From Linanthus parryae (Eukaryota; Streptophyta; Magnoliopsida; Ericales; Polemoniaceae): 64,000 nt of DNA. The first letter of the stretch is position 1. Each line of letters begins with the position of its first letter. The notes beneath the pieces were generated by a model that saw only the letters and a list, made by a program, of their open reading frames with translations, ran no database searches and had not been told where the DNA came from. The stretch lies in contig JALGPY010000010.1 in assembly GCA_023055425.1 (NCBI GenBank), positions 53,481,665 to 53,545,664 of the forward strand, given 5' to 3'. The position numbers and the translations under genes were made by a program. Of this stretch, positions 45,854 to 58,095 are shown one piece after another.

Positions 45854-46817
45854 AACACCCTTCACCTGATACAGCTTGGGTGGCTTCTGAATAATAAAAT
45901 ATTCGAAGAACCTTTATGAAGAGAGTGAGCCTCATATATACACATATCCAGTTGCAACGACAATGGGGGTGTTAAGGCGTTAATCGCGCCCCCATTAAGA
46001 CCATTAAGTTAGTCATTGCAGATATCTCGGCAGATATCTCGTAAGTCGTTAGTGGATCTGTATATATAGAATTTGACCAAGACTCCCTTATGGCACACAA
46101 GGGTCGCGAGTAGGACAATAACAAGCTGGACAAGTTACATGTGTAATACCCCATTCGACACACTAGGGGTAAAATAATAATGTAACACATAACGTACGGT
46201 TACGAGTCACTTAATATTTGGTTAATTTTTGAAATTCGTGAATTAATTAATAGGCTCGTATATGATTGTTCTTTTTATAATATAAGTTAAGTTCAGCTTT
46301 AACTAGTTTATCTAAAACTAACTCAAATAATACACATAAATAATACATTATAGTACTACCAAAGTATACTGCCATTTTCATTTACTTGTAGTACTACCCA
46401 AGACATCCTAAATATTTCACCTACCTAAGAATACAACCAAAGCACCTCATAACTCCCTTAAACTTCATCTACTGGCCAATTAACCAAAACCCTAGACCAT
46501 GACTTGACCAATTGACCCTAGCCTAGTTGGAAATTTACCATATTTTATTTAATGCCCTCCATGTACTCTTCTTCTCCATCAGTACTGAACAACACAAACA
46601 AGAGAGCGACCCTCATCATCGCCACCAACACCACTAGCCTTGTGTGCTAGCTTCTTTCGTGTCAAAATTTGATTTTATAACTTGTCTCAAAATATGTTTT
46701 GTGATTCACATGCTTTACTTAGTTTTTTTTCTTTTTCGAAATGATTTCTTTGAATCTATCACGCGAAAATAATAATTTGTTAATAACGTAAAGTGAAATA
46801 TGGCACGCACCGAAACC

Positions 46818-47066
46818 TGTTACTATTTGGGAGGTCCTTCGTTGACAATTATTATTTGGGAAGCCCTTTGTCAGCATTGGATCTTCGCCTTGTTGGCTAG
46901 AGTACCAACTAGTACTCACCCTTCTGGCCTTTTGCTTCTTAAGGGGGTGTTGCAACACTTAAGGTCTAAACTAGTATTTGGGAGGTCATTCGTTGACTAT
47001 TACTATTCAGGAGGTCGTTAGTTGACCGTTACTATTTGAAAGGTCCTTTGTTGACCATTACTTATT
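46818..47066. repeat. Imperfect ~31-bp repeats in solo LTR
   Basis: Five diverged units of the form TACTATTTGGGAGGTCCTTCG-TTGAC; two at 46818-46880 and three at 46972-47066. Confidence 0.75.
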
Positions 47067-47216
47067 TCCGGTACTGTTCATAATAACTTACTCATTTGAT
47101 TCTATCTTGGGAAATTGATAATTGGATTTGTCTTCTATTTGGAGAATGGCCCTTATGAAGGACTTAACTGGAAATGCTTGAAACTTTGGACATGCTGTTA
47201 TACCTTGTTTGATTAA

Positions 47217-47826
47217 TGTACTCACTGAAATCCCTCGGAGAGATCCAAGTGTGCACCTCAAGTTGAGAATAAGGACACAAAGAGATGTAGGATGTGTGTA
47301 GGGAGAGGGTAAGCAATGGTAACTGTGAGAGAGAGAGAGACAGCTTAATGGCAGAGCTTCGGTAAGTCCAGAAGAACTAGATGTGTCGCAAAGGAGGGCT
47401 AACGATCCTATATATAGTGGGGAAGTGACCGTTGTGAGGGGGTTAATGCACCATAAATGGCGGCTTAATGGTAGCCCCCGTAACGGCACGTTCGACCGTG
47501 TATATAGGAACCGTTAGGCACCTGACTGTACATACTGGAGACCGTTATGAGGTCAAGCCGGGTTTATAGGACTTGGCCATTAAATCTCTCAAAGCAGTTA
47601 CAAAGGGTCGCGCACGAGTTTGGTTGTCGCACGCGCGCGACAGGCCTTACCCTAGGCTCCAAACCACTAAGTCCCTACAAGTCCCGTGTTGGTACGCGAG
47701 GGCCCTGTCTTTCAACCCCCCCGTGGATAAGCATAAGTAGTTATCCGGTGTATATGGAGCACAAATGGGTGTGCTGGATTGCTGCCACGTTGCCGTGATC
47801 TGTTTGTCCAGAAAGCTATATCTACA
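47217..47826 (-). repeat. 3' LTR of PMD element (610 bp)
   Basis: Plus strand TGTACTCACTGAAATCC to ATCTACA. Starts right after TSD ATTAA. Contains CTATATATAGGATCG on the minus strand (near 47420), a likely TATA box. Confidence 0.9.
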
Positions 47827-47840
47827 TTAGCCCCTTTTGC
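47827..47840 (-). other. Polypurine tract of PMD element
   Basis: Minus strand CAAAAGGGGCTAA directly before the 3' LTR start TGTAGATATAGC. Confidence 0.7.
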
Positions 47841-48146
47841 GCGAATGTCACGCGCGCGTCCTTTGTGCGGTCGCGCAAAATTAGCCGTGTGTGGGCCCCA
47901 CGCAGATGCTTTGAATTTCGTTAAAATTCAAATTCCTAGCCCCCGGTCAAAGCCATGATTACATAGGGTTTAGAAGCGCCGTGTAGCTTCTGACGAAGCG
48001 TGGTCACTGCGAAGCTAATCAGACGCCATCCATGATTTTTCGCCTATTTTTGAGGCAAGGATAGCAGATAGGTCGTCAATTTCGCCGGATTCCGAAGCGT
48101 CGCTGACTCAGCAGACGTCAGCAGTCGTGACTCTTCAGTCGGAAGG

Positions 48147-48157
48147 CTTATTTAAAC
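48147..48157 (+). promoter_or_regulatory. TATA box of the antisense PMD gene
   Basis: CTTATTTAAACC, followed by pyrimidine-rich DNA and a 5' UTR exon ending at a GTGAGT donor (48309). An intron of 114 bp (48309-48422, acceptor TGCCCAG) precedes the ATG at 48427. Confidence 0.6.
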
Positions 48158-48308
48158 CTTTTGCTCTCTTCAATCCATTGTTGCTTCTTCCAAGTTCGTA
48201 TGCATCGGAGAGAGAATCCTCAAACTAAAGCAGAAACCTTCGATCGAGTTCTTGATCAGCTCGCTAACGCCTTCTCTCAAGCGATTCAAGCTCTTAATCG
48301 TCAACACG

Positions 48309-48422
48309 GTGAGTGTTTATAACTTTTGAAATTTCCAAGTCCAATTTTGCGGATACTCTTCTCCCACTTTTTTTCTTTCCTCTTGCATGACGTTGATTTG
48401 TAATCTGCTGTTTTATGCCCAG
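48309..48422 (+). other. 5'-UTR intron of PMD gene
   Basis: GTGAGTG donor and pyrimidine-rich TTTTATGCCCAG acceptor, five bases before the start codon. Confidence 0.6.
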
Positions 48423-48426
48423 GGAA

Positions 48427-51400
48427 ATGGCCCCAAAGAAATCAAACAAGGAGGCCGTTGAAGTCCAGGGGCTTCCCAAGGAATTTTGGTGCAAGGCTCC
48501 TTATCTGGGTGGCAATGATTTTTATTTGGCTACGATCCGGGGAGACGCTCCGCAGACGTCTCCTCCAGTTACTGCTTTCGAGTTGAAACCCGAACCAAAC
48601 AAGGAAGATTGAGATCTAGGTGATGCCCATGATGTACAGAGGCTCAGTATTGAAGCTGGTCTGATCCCTTTCAATGACATAATTTTCCAGGCCTTCCTAG
48701 AGAAGCTTGACGGGATGGATGAATGGACCACATTCATCCTTAGCAATCATGAGGCGGTGTTAAAGTAAGTCGGGATTTATAACGCCATTCGCGCGACCAG
48801 AGATTTCAACCTCAAAGCTGACCAGGACATGCTAAGGGTCCTGTTTTCGCGTTACTCAAGGAGAACCCATACATTCCACTTTTCTTCTTTTGAGGCCGCG
48901 CCTACCCTCAAAGATGTGGAAAATCTATCAATTCTCCCGAGTATGGGAGCCTTTGACCCTTTGGAAAAATTAGAGGGTGATGAAGAGCTGACCCTTTTTA
49001 CGCAGATGCAGGAGTGTATTGTGACTCTGAAAAAGGCCGCCACACGGTGGGAACCTGACAAGGTTGAACCTTTCCCTTCTTTCATGTCAGTTTCTTCCAG
49101 CGTGAAGAACATCTGGTCCAAATGGCTCATGTTCTTTTACAGAGACTATGCCAAGCCCGCCATTATTCAGAAACGGCTCAAGGGCAATCCCAAAGCGGTG
49201 ATTTTTACCGACGGAGAAGGACTCCAATTGTCGTTGTGTGGCTTCCTGTTTGTTTGGTTGTCACGCTTCCTTATTGACGGGAGTCCGCGTGACGGAGTTT
49301 TCATCCACGTGCTCCCAATCGCAGTAAAGCTTGCGCTTGGTCGCAAAATTGCTCTGGGGCCCCTTGTTTTGGGTTCTTTGTATTATCGTGTCCACTTATC
49401 CGTTTCAGATGTTGAGCAGTCGCGGGGAAGAGTCGATGTCATTTCCTTTGTCAATATCGGTTTCTTGACCATGTGGGTTTTTCGAACGATGGCCTGCATA
49501 CGCTCCGACTCCCTCTCCTATCTATTGGTGGAATGTGAACCCGAAGGAGGTACATCTGCTTCCTCGTTCGTTGCGTTGGTTTGGTACCAAGAGTACTCGC
49601 CTTAACTTTTCCTTGGTATGTGACGATGCTGAACTCTTTGTTGCCCGGCCTTATGTGATGGAGTTAGACAACTCCGTTTATCTTGCGGACATGTATCCCG
49701 ATGTTGACACTCCTTTTCAGTAGAAACACATTACCAGAGGGTCTCGACGTTACGGGCGATATGTGAACTGGTGCAAAAGAACTTATCTGCCTGCATTGGT
49801 TGAACACACGCCTGGTGCAGAATCTTGCAATTATGAACGCATAGAAATTCCTTTTGATCCTCTTTGCCTGACCGTTCAAATGGGTTATGATGTCGTCGCG
49901 TCTCTCATGTGGTCCAAGTCTATTACCAAGGGTTTCCATAATGGAGTGCTCTATGGGAAAAGCAACGAACTGCTTCTCGCAGAACTTCCTTTGACTCAGC
50001 CTCCCAGAGGAAGGCAGGGCAGAATTTCTGCTAGTTGGGTGGCTTTCTGGAATACCCAGGCTCGTTGTTTGACCAATCCTCAGACTCAGCTTCTGGTCAA
50101 GACAGACCTCGCGCCTTTATCAAAAGATTATCCTTTCAAGACTACTTTGACCCAAAGCGCGCGAATTATGGATATTACTCCTTGCTAGCTGAAGGCCATC
50201 TTTTCCCAGAGTTCATCCTGAAGGAGAAGACTACCGCCATTGGACAGAACTCCCTTGATGCTAGGGCCCAGTACACGCGATACTTCCAAGCGTTATTATA
50301 TGAACCATCTTCTCATTCCCCCTCCCCCCCTTCTTTTTTTTTCTTTTGCGAATGAAAACATCGTCCCTTTTTTCTTAACAGTGCTTCTTGAGACTCTTTG
50401 CCTCGGGGGATCGCAGCGAGGGTCTTATCGATCTTTATCGCTCGAAGAGAAGTCAACCTGACAACATCATTCTCCCGGAGATGCCCATGGATTCCGAGAT
50501 CCAGCTAGCGGTTTCGGAGAAACTTGAACTTTTCCTTCATCCGTATGTTGAAGGGATAAACAAGAGAAGTGCACGTCCCTCTTCGACAGATGACATGGTG
50601 ACGCGGCCTTCAAAACGCTTGGGGAATGAGCCTGTAGTAAAGAAAACTTCTTCTGCCAAGAGAACTGTCTCAAAGAAAAGGACCATCAAGAAAAATATTA
50701 ACTTGGTTAGCGTGCCACTACTCATTACTTGTTCCTCTGTCGCAGAGGAAGAAAGCCCTCTAAAGGGACCGGTGATCATGACCGAAGAAGAGGCCATCGA
50801 GGAGTCGAGACGTATGGCTGAAGAAAGATCTCTGCAAGACAAACTGTCGAAGGAGGAACGGATCGAGATGGGCAAGCAAGAAAGTCTCGAGGAGATTGCC
50901 AAAGTGGGTTCCCGAGAGCAAAGATCACGTGCGCGCTCAACTTGTTCGCGCGCACCTCGCCATTCTCCCGGAACGGTCAATGAATTGCATCGAGCCCAAC
51001 TAGCCCTTCATGAGCTCGTCGACGATGAAGATGAAGAAGGTACAATTTTTAAGTTTGCTTTTATCAATCATGAAATTGTGATTGGTGCATTGTACCATGG
51101 TGTGCCTATACGTGATATCCGTAGGTGGATAAGAGATCAGTGTAGGGAATCCTCAGGTAACCCCTCTGGCAACACACAGCATACTCATCCCACTTCACCC
51201 TTCCTTGAGTCGGATTTTAATTTCTTATTGTAAGCATGTCACGCTAGGCTGAAAGGTGTCGATGATAACCTGCATCATGCTTATCGCGTGGACACCTTAT
51301 TTAAGTGAAAAAACGCAGTTTTAAACACTGGTAGAGGTTTTTAATTTCCAATGTCTTTCGCTTTGAGAGTAACTCTCATGTTTTTGCAGAATCCGACCTT

Positions 51401-52659
51401 TGCCCCTTAAGGCCTCGTCGCCCTCGCAGCACCATAGTTGTTCCTGAGCGTGAAATTTCTATTGCAGGGGTTTCGGAGCACGAACTGGTGGAAAAGGCTT
51501 CGAGTTCATTTCTGAGCAGGAAGAGGAGGACCGACAAAGACAAGAGGATGATGCTGCTCCCATCACTCAAGCAATATTCCTTTCTTCGGACGACTAGGAT
51601 GCTGGGCAAGGAATAAGTGCTGAGCGAGGCCCATGGTCATGAATTCCGGACGGGATGCTTCTCCTAAGGAAAGTGTTGGAAGGGTCGAAGGTGACGCTGA
51701 GTTGGGTGAACATGCCACCCCTGTTAAGGGAAGTATTGCAGGAGTTTCCTCAGTTGAGCGCGACGCTCTTGATGATAACGAACTTGGGTCAACTGGGCGT
51801 GATGCTCATGTCGCGTCGAGCGTTTCGGGGAGTGATGGTGTCACAGGGGACGTTGTTTTTGATTTGGATGCTCTTTTCTCTTAAAATCCATGGGAGGTAT
51901 GGGGTTCACAGGTTGAAAACCCTTTTGTCGTGGCCAAAAGGAGTCTTGTAATCCCCAAGTCATACTTTGTGTGCGAAGCTCAGGCTGATCAGATCATGGT
52001 CAAGGCAGCTAGTTCTAGCGCGCAAGCAGCGGCTCCTATTGCCACTCTTCGGCAAATGATCGAAGACACTGGTAAGGTCACTGAATCCGTGCTCATTATA
52101 CTTAGCTTTTGAATTCACACTTTGGTTGATTGTTCCACTCTTGTTTTTCTAAAGTACAGATATCGACCAGGCCTGTCTTGAGTGGCTGATGAAGGTGCGC
52201 CTATAGTATCCAAGGATATTTGCAGGAGTGATGGAGTCACTGTCCGGGGACAGAGAGGTTCTACTCAAAGAGATGACTGACCTTTTGGAGAAGGTGTATA
52301 GGGCTACTCCCACAGGCACCACTGTTGAAAGTGCCGAGAATCTCCTCGCAAGCGCGGATGAGCTTCAAGAAATAGCAGCAGGGCAATTGGATCTGGGCTT
52401 CCACATAGAGAGACTAACCAAGATACGCAATTTTGCTCAACTCCGATCTGAGCGTTCCGGCTATAACGAAGAGAAGGCCGCCCTTCAAGAGCGCAAGGCA
52501 GAGCTTAATAAAGCCCTCAGAGAGTTTAAGGAAGCTGACAAGCGTTATAAGGACATCAAGGCTGGCTTGGAGCAATTAGCTGCCAACTCTATTCACCTGT
52601 CAGCAGGAGATTCCCTTCTGAAGACCTCTTCACGGATGAAAAACGACTCTTTCTTTTGA
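48427..52659 (+). pseudogene. Plant mobile domain (PMD/MAIN-like) gene, disrupted, multi-exon
   Basis: ATG 48427 (MAPKKSNKEAVEVQGLPKEF). The PMD-type region runs to about 50290: GLIPFNDIIFQAFLEKL, FHFSSFEAAPTLKDVENLS, FLFVWLSRFLIDGSPRDG, VALVWYQEYSP, then in other frames RRYGRYVNWCKRTYLPALVE and ASWVAFWNTQAR. After an acceptor at 50380-50381 comes LRLFASGDRSEGLIDLYRS, a basic nuclear-signal-like stretch (KRTVSKKRTIKK) and an acidic charged region. An intron 51040-51389 splices in frame. The last part (52228-52659) is a coiled-coil-like helix. PMD proteins are plant-specific, nuclear, often linked to silencing, and known to be carried by transposons. Stops at 48610, 48763 and 49721; frameshifts near 49600 and 50040. 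Confidence 0.7.
51040..51389 (+). other. Intron in PMD gene
   Basis: Donor GTACAA after GATGAAGAAG, acceptor TTTTTGCAG. Removal joins DEDEE to ESDLCPLRPRRPRST in the same frame and avoids a stop at 51231. Confidence 0.55.
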
Positions 52660-52945
52660 ACCGCTTTTGATGTAAACTTTATATTCTTTTTGTGTCCGTG
52701 CTTCTTGGACTGCTTGAACATGCCATGTGCGTTGGTTTTGCGCACTTTGAAATATTCTCTGGCTGGTTCTTGTTCGTGAATGCTCTACTTTATGTCTGCC
52801 CTTGCGTCTTCTTTTAAACAGGTAGGCCGTCGCGGGCCAATATTTCATTTGTGTCTAGTTGCCGCTTATCGAAGATAGCTAGACTTGCGCGTATGTATCA
52901 TGTTTTGTTGATGCTCAAGAGTGAGCGCCTCACGACTTTGGTGAG
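52660..52945 (+). other. Likely 3' UTR of PMD gene
   Basis: Non-coding T-rich sequence after the stop at 52657-52659; no clear poly(A) signal chosen. Confidence 0.35.
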
Positions 52946-53642
52946 TAGGACTGCAACTAGGGCGGGATGGGCGGGTTGACATCCTTGTCCAAGCCCAAGC
53001 CCGAGTTCTGTCGAGGTTGTCCAAGCCCATCCCAGCCCGAATTAAGAGCATCGTCAGCCTGTCCAAGCCCAAATTCGAAGAAACCAATTCTGGTCCGGGT
53101 TGAATTCGGGCTAACCCATAAACTAAATAAATTAACATAATCATCACATTCAACTCAATTAAAATTGTCCTCATAAAGTTAAGATAATAACTTGCCTATA
53201 AAAATAGATATTGAATGTAGATACTTCATCTTTTCTTTTACTTAAGGCTAAACAACAACGGCTATATATTGTTAGACTGAATTAAAAAATTATCTATTTA
53301 TACAAGAGAATACTAAATACTTTGTGAAAAATATCTATTAGTTAAGAACATAAACATAATTAAAAATATCACGAATAGTTAATAGAAAAATAATAGATTC
53401 TTGATAAATATGCTAAATAATACTCTCCAAATATAGCATTTATAGGTAATGAGTATACATATCGGGCTATTCTGGTTAGCCCGTCATTTAATATTCGTAC
53501 CCAAGCCCGACCCTAATTTTCATTCGGGTTGAGAATTTTTGTCCGAGCCCGTTCAAATTACTCAAAACATGTGCCCAAGCCCGACTTTAGTCCGGGCTAG
53601 GTTCGGGTTGGTCGGGTTCAGCCCGTCCAAGTTGCACCCCTA
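52946..53642. mobile_element. Non-autonomous hAT element (697 bp)
   Basis: Perfect 8-bp TSD TTGGTGAG (52938-52945, 53643-53650). Short terminal inverted repeats TAGGACTGCAACTAGG / TAGGGGTGCAACTTGG, and subterminal runs of CAAGCCC/GGGCTTG motifs, as in hAT elements. AT-rich centre, no transposase. Confidence 0.9.
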
Positions 53643-53881
53643 TTGGTGAGTCCGAAATATTTAAGACTTTTGTAGGCTCAAGTCCCCAGGATCCGCCATT
53701 GTTATCTGAACTAACGTGCCACCTCAGCATTAAATAAAGTGTGCCTGTCACACAGTGGGCCCAACCCTCATCATTTCCTAGGGCTACTGTATCGTCATAG
53801 TCTTTAATAGGGCCATTGACTCTTGCTCATTTTCGAGATGTTGCTGACTAAGCTGGGAAACTGAAGAGTCTCCTCTGAGTC

Positions 53882-53890
53882 CTATATAAA
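53882..53890 (+). promoter_or_regulatory. Second plus-strand TATA box in PMD element
   Basis: CTATATAAA followed by CCCCCTTTCTTGC and a pyrimidine-rich leader; 160 bp before the ATG at 54049. Confidence 0.5.
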
Positions 53891-54048
53891 CCCCCTTTCT
53901 TGCTATTTCATTCTTCATATGGGCTCCTGTGATTGGCAAAAGGCCACCTCTCCTGGGTCTTTGCCCTTCTTTTCATTGTTCTTCGCCCCTTTTCAATCCG
54001 TATCAATTCTGGTCCATTGGCCTTGAATCCGTGCGTTATTCTATAGAA

Positions 54049-54393
54049 ATGAATCCCAAGGAAGTAGCTGAAGAATCCTCGAGTTCTCATGGTCTTTTCG
54101 AAGACCAACTGTGTAGGCTCTTTTATCGGAATGAAGACATATTTTCCCTTATCATGTTTGTAGGGGTCACCTCTGGTGGTCCTCCGGCGAAGAGCAACTT
54201 TGTGCCGATTCTTATGCCAGCAAGTAATGAGTGGTGCGCATCTTCGTTGGCTTTCCATCGGAGAACTATTTGCCACCATTGTTTTAACCAGGGAGCAACA
54301 GGCGGGTGTGCTCTTTTCTTACGCACGATAAGCTTCCTACCCCATGAGCTGTTCTCCCATTTGTTCTTCACATCAGCAGCCTTCATGGATTGA
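54049..54393 (+). CDS. Hypothetical small ORF (114 aa) downstream of TATA box
   Basis: ATG 54049 ([20 protein letters not shown]) to TGA at 54393. It lies in the same transcriptional direction as the PMD gene, behind its own TATA box. No domain recognised; the second half is cysteine/phenylalanine-rich. It could be the first exon of a second, otherwise lost, gene, or chance. Confidence 0.3.
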   Translation: MNPKEVAEESSSSHGLFEDQLCRLFYRNEDIFSLIMFVGVTSGGPPAKSNFVPILMPASNEWCASSLAFHRRTICHHCFNQGATGGCALFLRTISFLPHELFSHLFFTSAAFMD

Positions 54394-54719
54394 AGTTCAT
54401 TTGGCCCCTTACCATGTCAAGGATTTGAACAAGAGCTATGTTCTGGTCGAGAACGTCGACAGCAACATCAAGCTTCATAGTTGTAGAGTCATTTAAGAGT
54501 GTTCCTCGAGGAGACCTCGATTTTTGGTTGCAATCTCTTTTTTTTTTCGTTTTTAATCCTTGCTTTAGGCTGCTATCTAGACAGATAAATTGTAAGCCGA
54601 ATTTGACTATTATGAAATTATGTTTTTTTTTTCATTTGCAATCTTGTCTATTACAGTAGACTTTTAAATCGCGTATTGACTTGCCATTCAATCGATCAGA
54701 TAGATTCTGATCGCGCTTG

Positions 54720-55310
54720 GCTGCTATTTAAACAGGTAGGCCTTTCTGCTGCTATCTGGACAGATACGCTTTGATCGTGTTTGGCTGCTATCTAAATAGA
54801 TAGGCTTTATATTTTGCTGCTATCTAGACAGATAGGCTTTGATCTCGTTTGGCTGCTATCTAAATATATAGGCTTTGTATTTTGCTGCTATCTAGACAGA
54901 TAGTCAGATAGGCTTTCATCGCGTTTGGCTGCTATCTAAATAGATAGGCTTTTCATTTTGCTGCTATCTAGAAAGATAGGCTTTGATCGCATTTGGCTGC
55001 TATCTAAACAGATAGGGTTTTCATTTTGCTGCTATCTAGACAGATAGGCTTCGATCGCGTTTGGCTGCTATCTAAACAGATAGGCTTTTCATTTTGCTGC
55101 TATCTAGACAGATAGGCTTTGTGAGTTGCAATTGGTTGCTACCATATGAGATAGGCTTACACTCACGCTTGGCTGCTATCTAAAAAGATAGGCTTTTCAA
55201 TCTGCTATTTAGCTGCTATCATAAGAGATAGGCTTATGTTTTCTTTTTGCTGCCATCTAAACAGATAGGCTTTGTTTTTTGTGAGCGGCTGCTATCTAGG
55301 CAGATAGGCT
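54720..55310. repeat. Minisatellite of palindromic CTATCT...AGATAG units
   Basis: About 17 copies of a short module GCTGCTATCTAGACAGATAG arranged as alternating A/G variants, giving a higher-order unit of about 65-68 bp. Each module contains an interrupted palindrome CTATCT-nnnn-AGATAG. Spacers alternate between TTTGATCGCGTTTG and TTTTCATTTT. Units decay toward the right end. Confidence 0.9.
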
Positions 55311-55816
55311 TATACCTCATGCATTGTTGTAAGGTGGAAAGATGAGTCTAATAGTAAATCAGAAAAAGGGATTTCCCATGAGAGGGTTATTATTACTTAT
55401 GATACCTTCATATGGGAATATCCAGGGGAGTACAGTTGTTAGTCACAAAATCGAGTAAAGAGAAGGCTAAAGACAATACAGTTGCGTTCTTGAGTGGCAT
55501 TGGAGTGATAGTAGTCCCGCGACAACCCTCAGAGGCGATAGCACTTCCTACCGTTGGAGTTGAAACTACTTACCTGCCTGCCCTCACTGTCATGTTTGAT
55601 GACCCTTTTTAGGGTGTAGACACTCTTTTTGTAAGAAACTTTGGGAATCTACTCCCCCGTGGATTCCCTCTCAGATTCTTCATGCATCACCATGACTCCG
55701 TCTGGTGACTGCCCCTTAACCTCTTCCCACTTGGGTAAGGGAGTTGACCAGAATAGGGTTGGAGTAGGCTCATCCGCCAATTCTGTAAACCATACAGCCT
55801 CACACAAATGTGCTTC
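55311..55816. other. Interior of PMD element, no domain recognised
   Basis: Between the minisatellite and the protease end. Where an RT would start in a complete gypsy element; no RT motif seen on the minus strand. Confidence 0.5.
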
Positions 55817-56523
55817 TTATAGATTGAAGGGGTTCACCGAGGGAGGTATTGCAACCACTTTGTTCTTCCAAATGGCCTTCATAACCTGGTGAGCCGTGGA
55901 GGGTACAACGTCCAAGTGATGGATCCATGCGCGGCCGATAATCATGTGGTAGGTGGTATTGGCCTCGATAACGTGAAATTTGGAAGAATACTTGGTCTGG
56001 CCAATCGAATCCAACCAACTGTCATTCTGGAGTCACTTCCAAAACCCATTGGTGGTGACGGCCTTTTGACAATCTTGTCTCAGGGAATTCCTGCTAGCTC
56101 CAGGGTACTGAGAGGGATGACATTCACTGCAGCTCCTCCATCAACAAAGGCCCTCTTGAACTCCACATGGTTGATAGTGGCCGTTACGTACAGTGGCCTC
56201 TGATGATTGGTATCAGTCCTCATGTCTGATTCGTCAAACGTTTTGCTCAAACCGCTTGATCGCACAGCCGTCACAACCTTTCCGTTGGATATGACCAAAT
56301 CTTCTCCATGGTCCTCTGCCACCCTTAAGATTGCCTTTGTCATCTCATGCCTGCAATTGTTTGAAAAGTTCATCTCATCGAAGAATTTAACAAACTTGGC
56401 AGAGTCCTTCATCCGCTCAACACGCAAATCTTCTGTGTAGACACCATTGTCTTCGTCTTTATAAACTTCCGCAATCACCGGGGCCTCTACATCCGCCTCC
56501 TCAAGATCCATAATTGATATCAT
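55817..56523 (-). pseudogene. Retroelement aspartic protease region
   Basis: Minus strand: DLEEADVEAPVIAEVY, then YVTATINHVEFKRAFVDGGAAVNVIP, in which DGGA takes the place of the catalytic DTG/DSG triad. After a frameshift near 56040 follows TTYHMIIGRAWIHHLDVVPS, the conserved end of gypsy proteases. It processes Gag in complete elements. A variant active-site glycine is seen in some Tat/Ogre-type elements, so it may be native rather than a mutation. Confidence 0.75.
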
Positions 56524-56825
56524 AGCTATCTCCTTTCCTTTGGGCTCCTGCCTCGTGTGAGACGGCTGGGGTTGTTGCCCACATCCTTGGCTGGCTCATC
56601 GACCACCAACTGGCCCTCCTTTATCTTCATGTCTACCAACCACCAGAGATTTTTGCACTCTCTGGTCCTTAGTGGGTTTGTGCTCCAGGGGCGATAGGAT
56701 CCTGTCTTTGCGCCATCTCTTGCAAAGATCTATTGCGTCCTCAATTAAACAGGGCATGGGTGGTGCTCCTGGAGTGCGGGCCGCTGTTTTTTGTTAGGAG
56801 ATGATACCGCATGGACACTGATATC

Positions 56826-58079
56826 TCATGTCCATTTGTAGTTGAACTTTCCCACCTTAAAGCTGGGATTCGCCTGCGTACGCTCGTTAGCGTACCTCTT
56901 TTTCATCCTCTCCACCAGGCGCTCCACGTTCCTGGTGCTCTCCACCAATCTGGAAAAGGAAGGCATATTCAAGTTAATGAGCATACCTTTGAATTCGTTG
57001 CGCATGCCCTGAAGGCATATCTCCACCAGTCGACTTTCTAGGACATCATCGACACACTCCAAGGACTTGGCCCTGAACCTTTTGATAAAGGCGACCCCCT
57101 CCTCGTCATGCCTCTCGTACATGCGTGAGAGGTGGATAGTGGTGACCTTTCCTTCGACTTGGAAGAATTTGGTGTAGAACTTCTTCACCATGTCCTCCCA
57201 CATCTTGACAGATCCTGCTTCCAGGGTCCTATACCACTTGTAAGCCACAGCCCCCAGAGACTTGGGGAACTCACGCATCAGTAACCTGGTGTCCACCCCG
57301 TGCGGGCCCATCATGTTAACGAATCGCATCACATGCTCGTGTGCATTCCCGCCGACGTCATTGAACTTCTCCCACTTGGGCTCTTTGTATCCAGCAGGGT
57401 TGGGCATCAAGTAGATGTCCCGCGGAATGGGAGGCGCGCTGTCAACCTTTGGGATGACAGTATCTGCGAGGCTCTGGTTTGTGATGATGCTGTCTATACG
57501 TTGTTACAGGGCCGCGAAGCCCGGGATGTAGGGCATTGTTGGATCATAGGGAGGTGGCGGTGGAAGTGCATGGCTTCCTAGAGCCCCACTTGCGTGGTAC
57601 GGCATTACCGAGTATGACGTAGGTATTCCTGTCGTCATCAGGGAGGAGCTCGTCGGGATTCCCGGCGTCTGAGGCCCAAGGCCACCGGAAAAAGAGGATT
57701 GGGCAATAGACGTATGCACTATAGATGTGGTTGCCGCCACTGGTAGGGGCAACGGGGCTGCTGATGGCGGGACTGAAGCCCCTGTAGTGGTGTTTTGAGC
57801 GATCCTTCCCAAGATCGTCATGATTTGGGAAATCTGGGCGGACTGGGCTTGCATCATCTGGGCTTGACTCTGAATCATGGATTGGAGTGTCTCTAAAGAG
57901 GGTCCGCCACCGGTAGCTGTCTGGGCACGAACTTTGGTGTTAAAAACGGTGTTTAGTGGTCCCTCGTCCATTGAAGTTTCCTCGTTGGAAGGGGACTGGT
58001 CACCATCGTGATAATTCCGTCGGAAGACATTTCTTGTGGTAGGTTTTGAAGGGTGAAAGCTGTGAAGATGAGTGTTCAC
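56826..58079 (-). pseudogene. Gag of PMD element
   Basis: Minus-strand frame with one stop (TAA at 57504, after GFAAL). N-terminal part is glutamine-, proline- and serine-rich (QMMQAQSAQISQIMTILGRI). The second part is the retrotransposon Gag core (YKEPKWEKFNDVGGNAHEHV, FPKSLGAVAYKWYRTLE, FIKRFRAKSLECVDDV). The frame is open from 58079 but the first in-frame ATG is at 57971. No zinc knuckle follows. The protease is in another frame, so a frameshift lies between 56826 and 56523. Confidence 0.8.
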
Positions 58080-58092
58080 GTCGAGTTCACCA
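58079..58092 (-). other. Candidate primer-binding site
   Basis: Minus strand TGGTGAACTCGACG begins three bases after the 5' LTR end. TGG start fits a tRNA 3' CCA. I cannot name the tRNA with confidence. Confidence 0.5.
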
Positions 58093-58095
58093 AAT

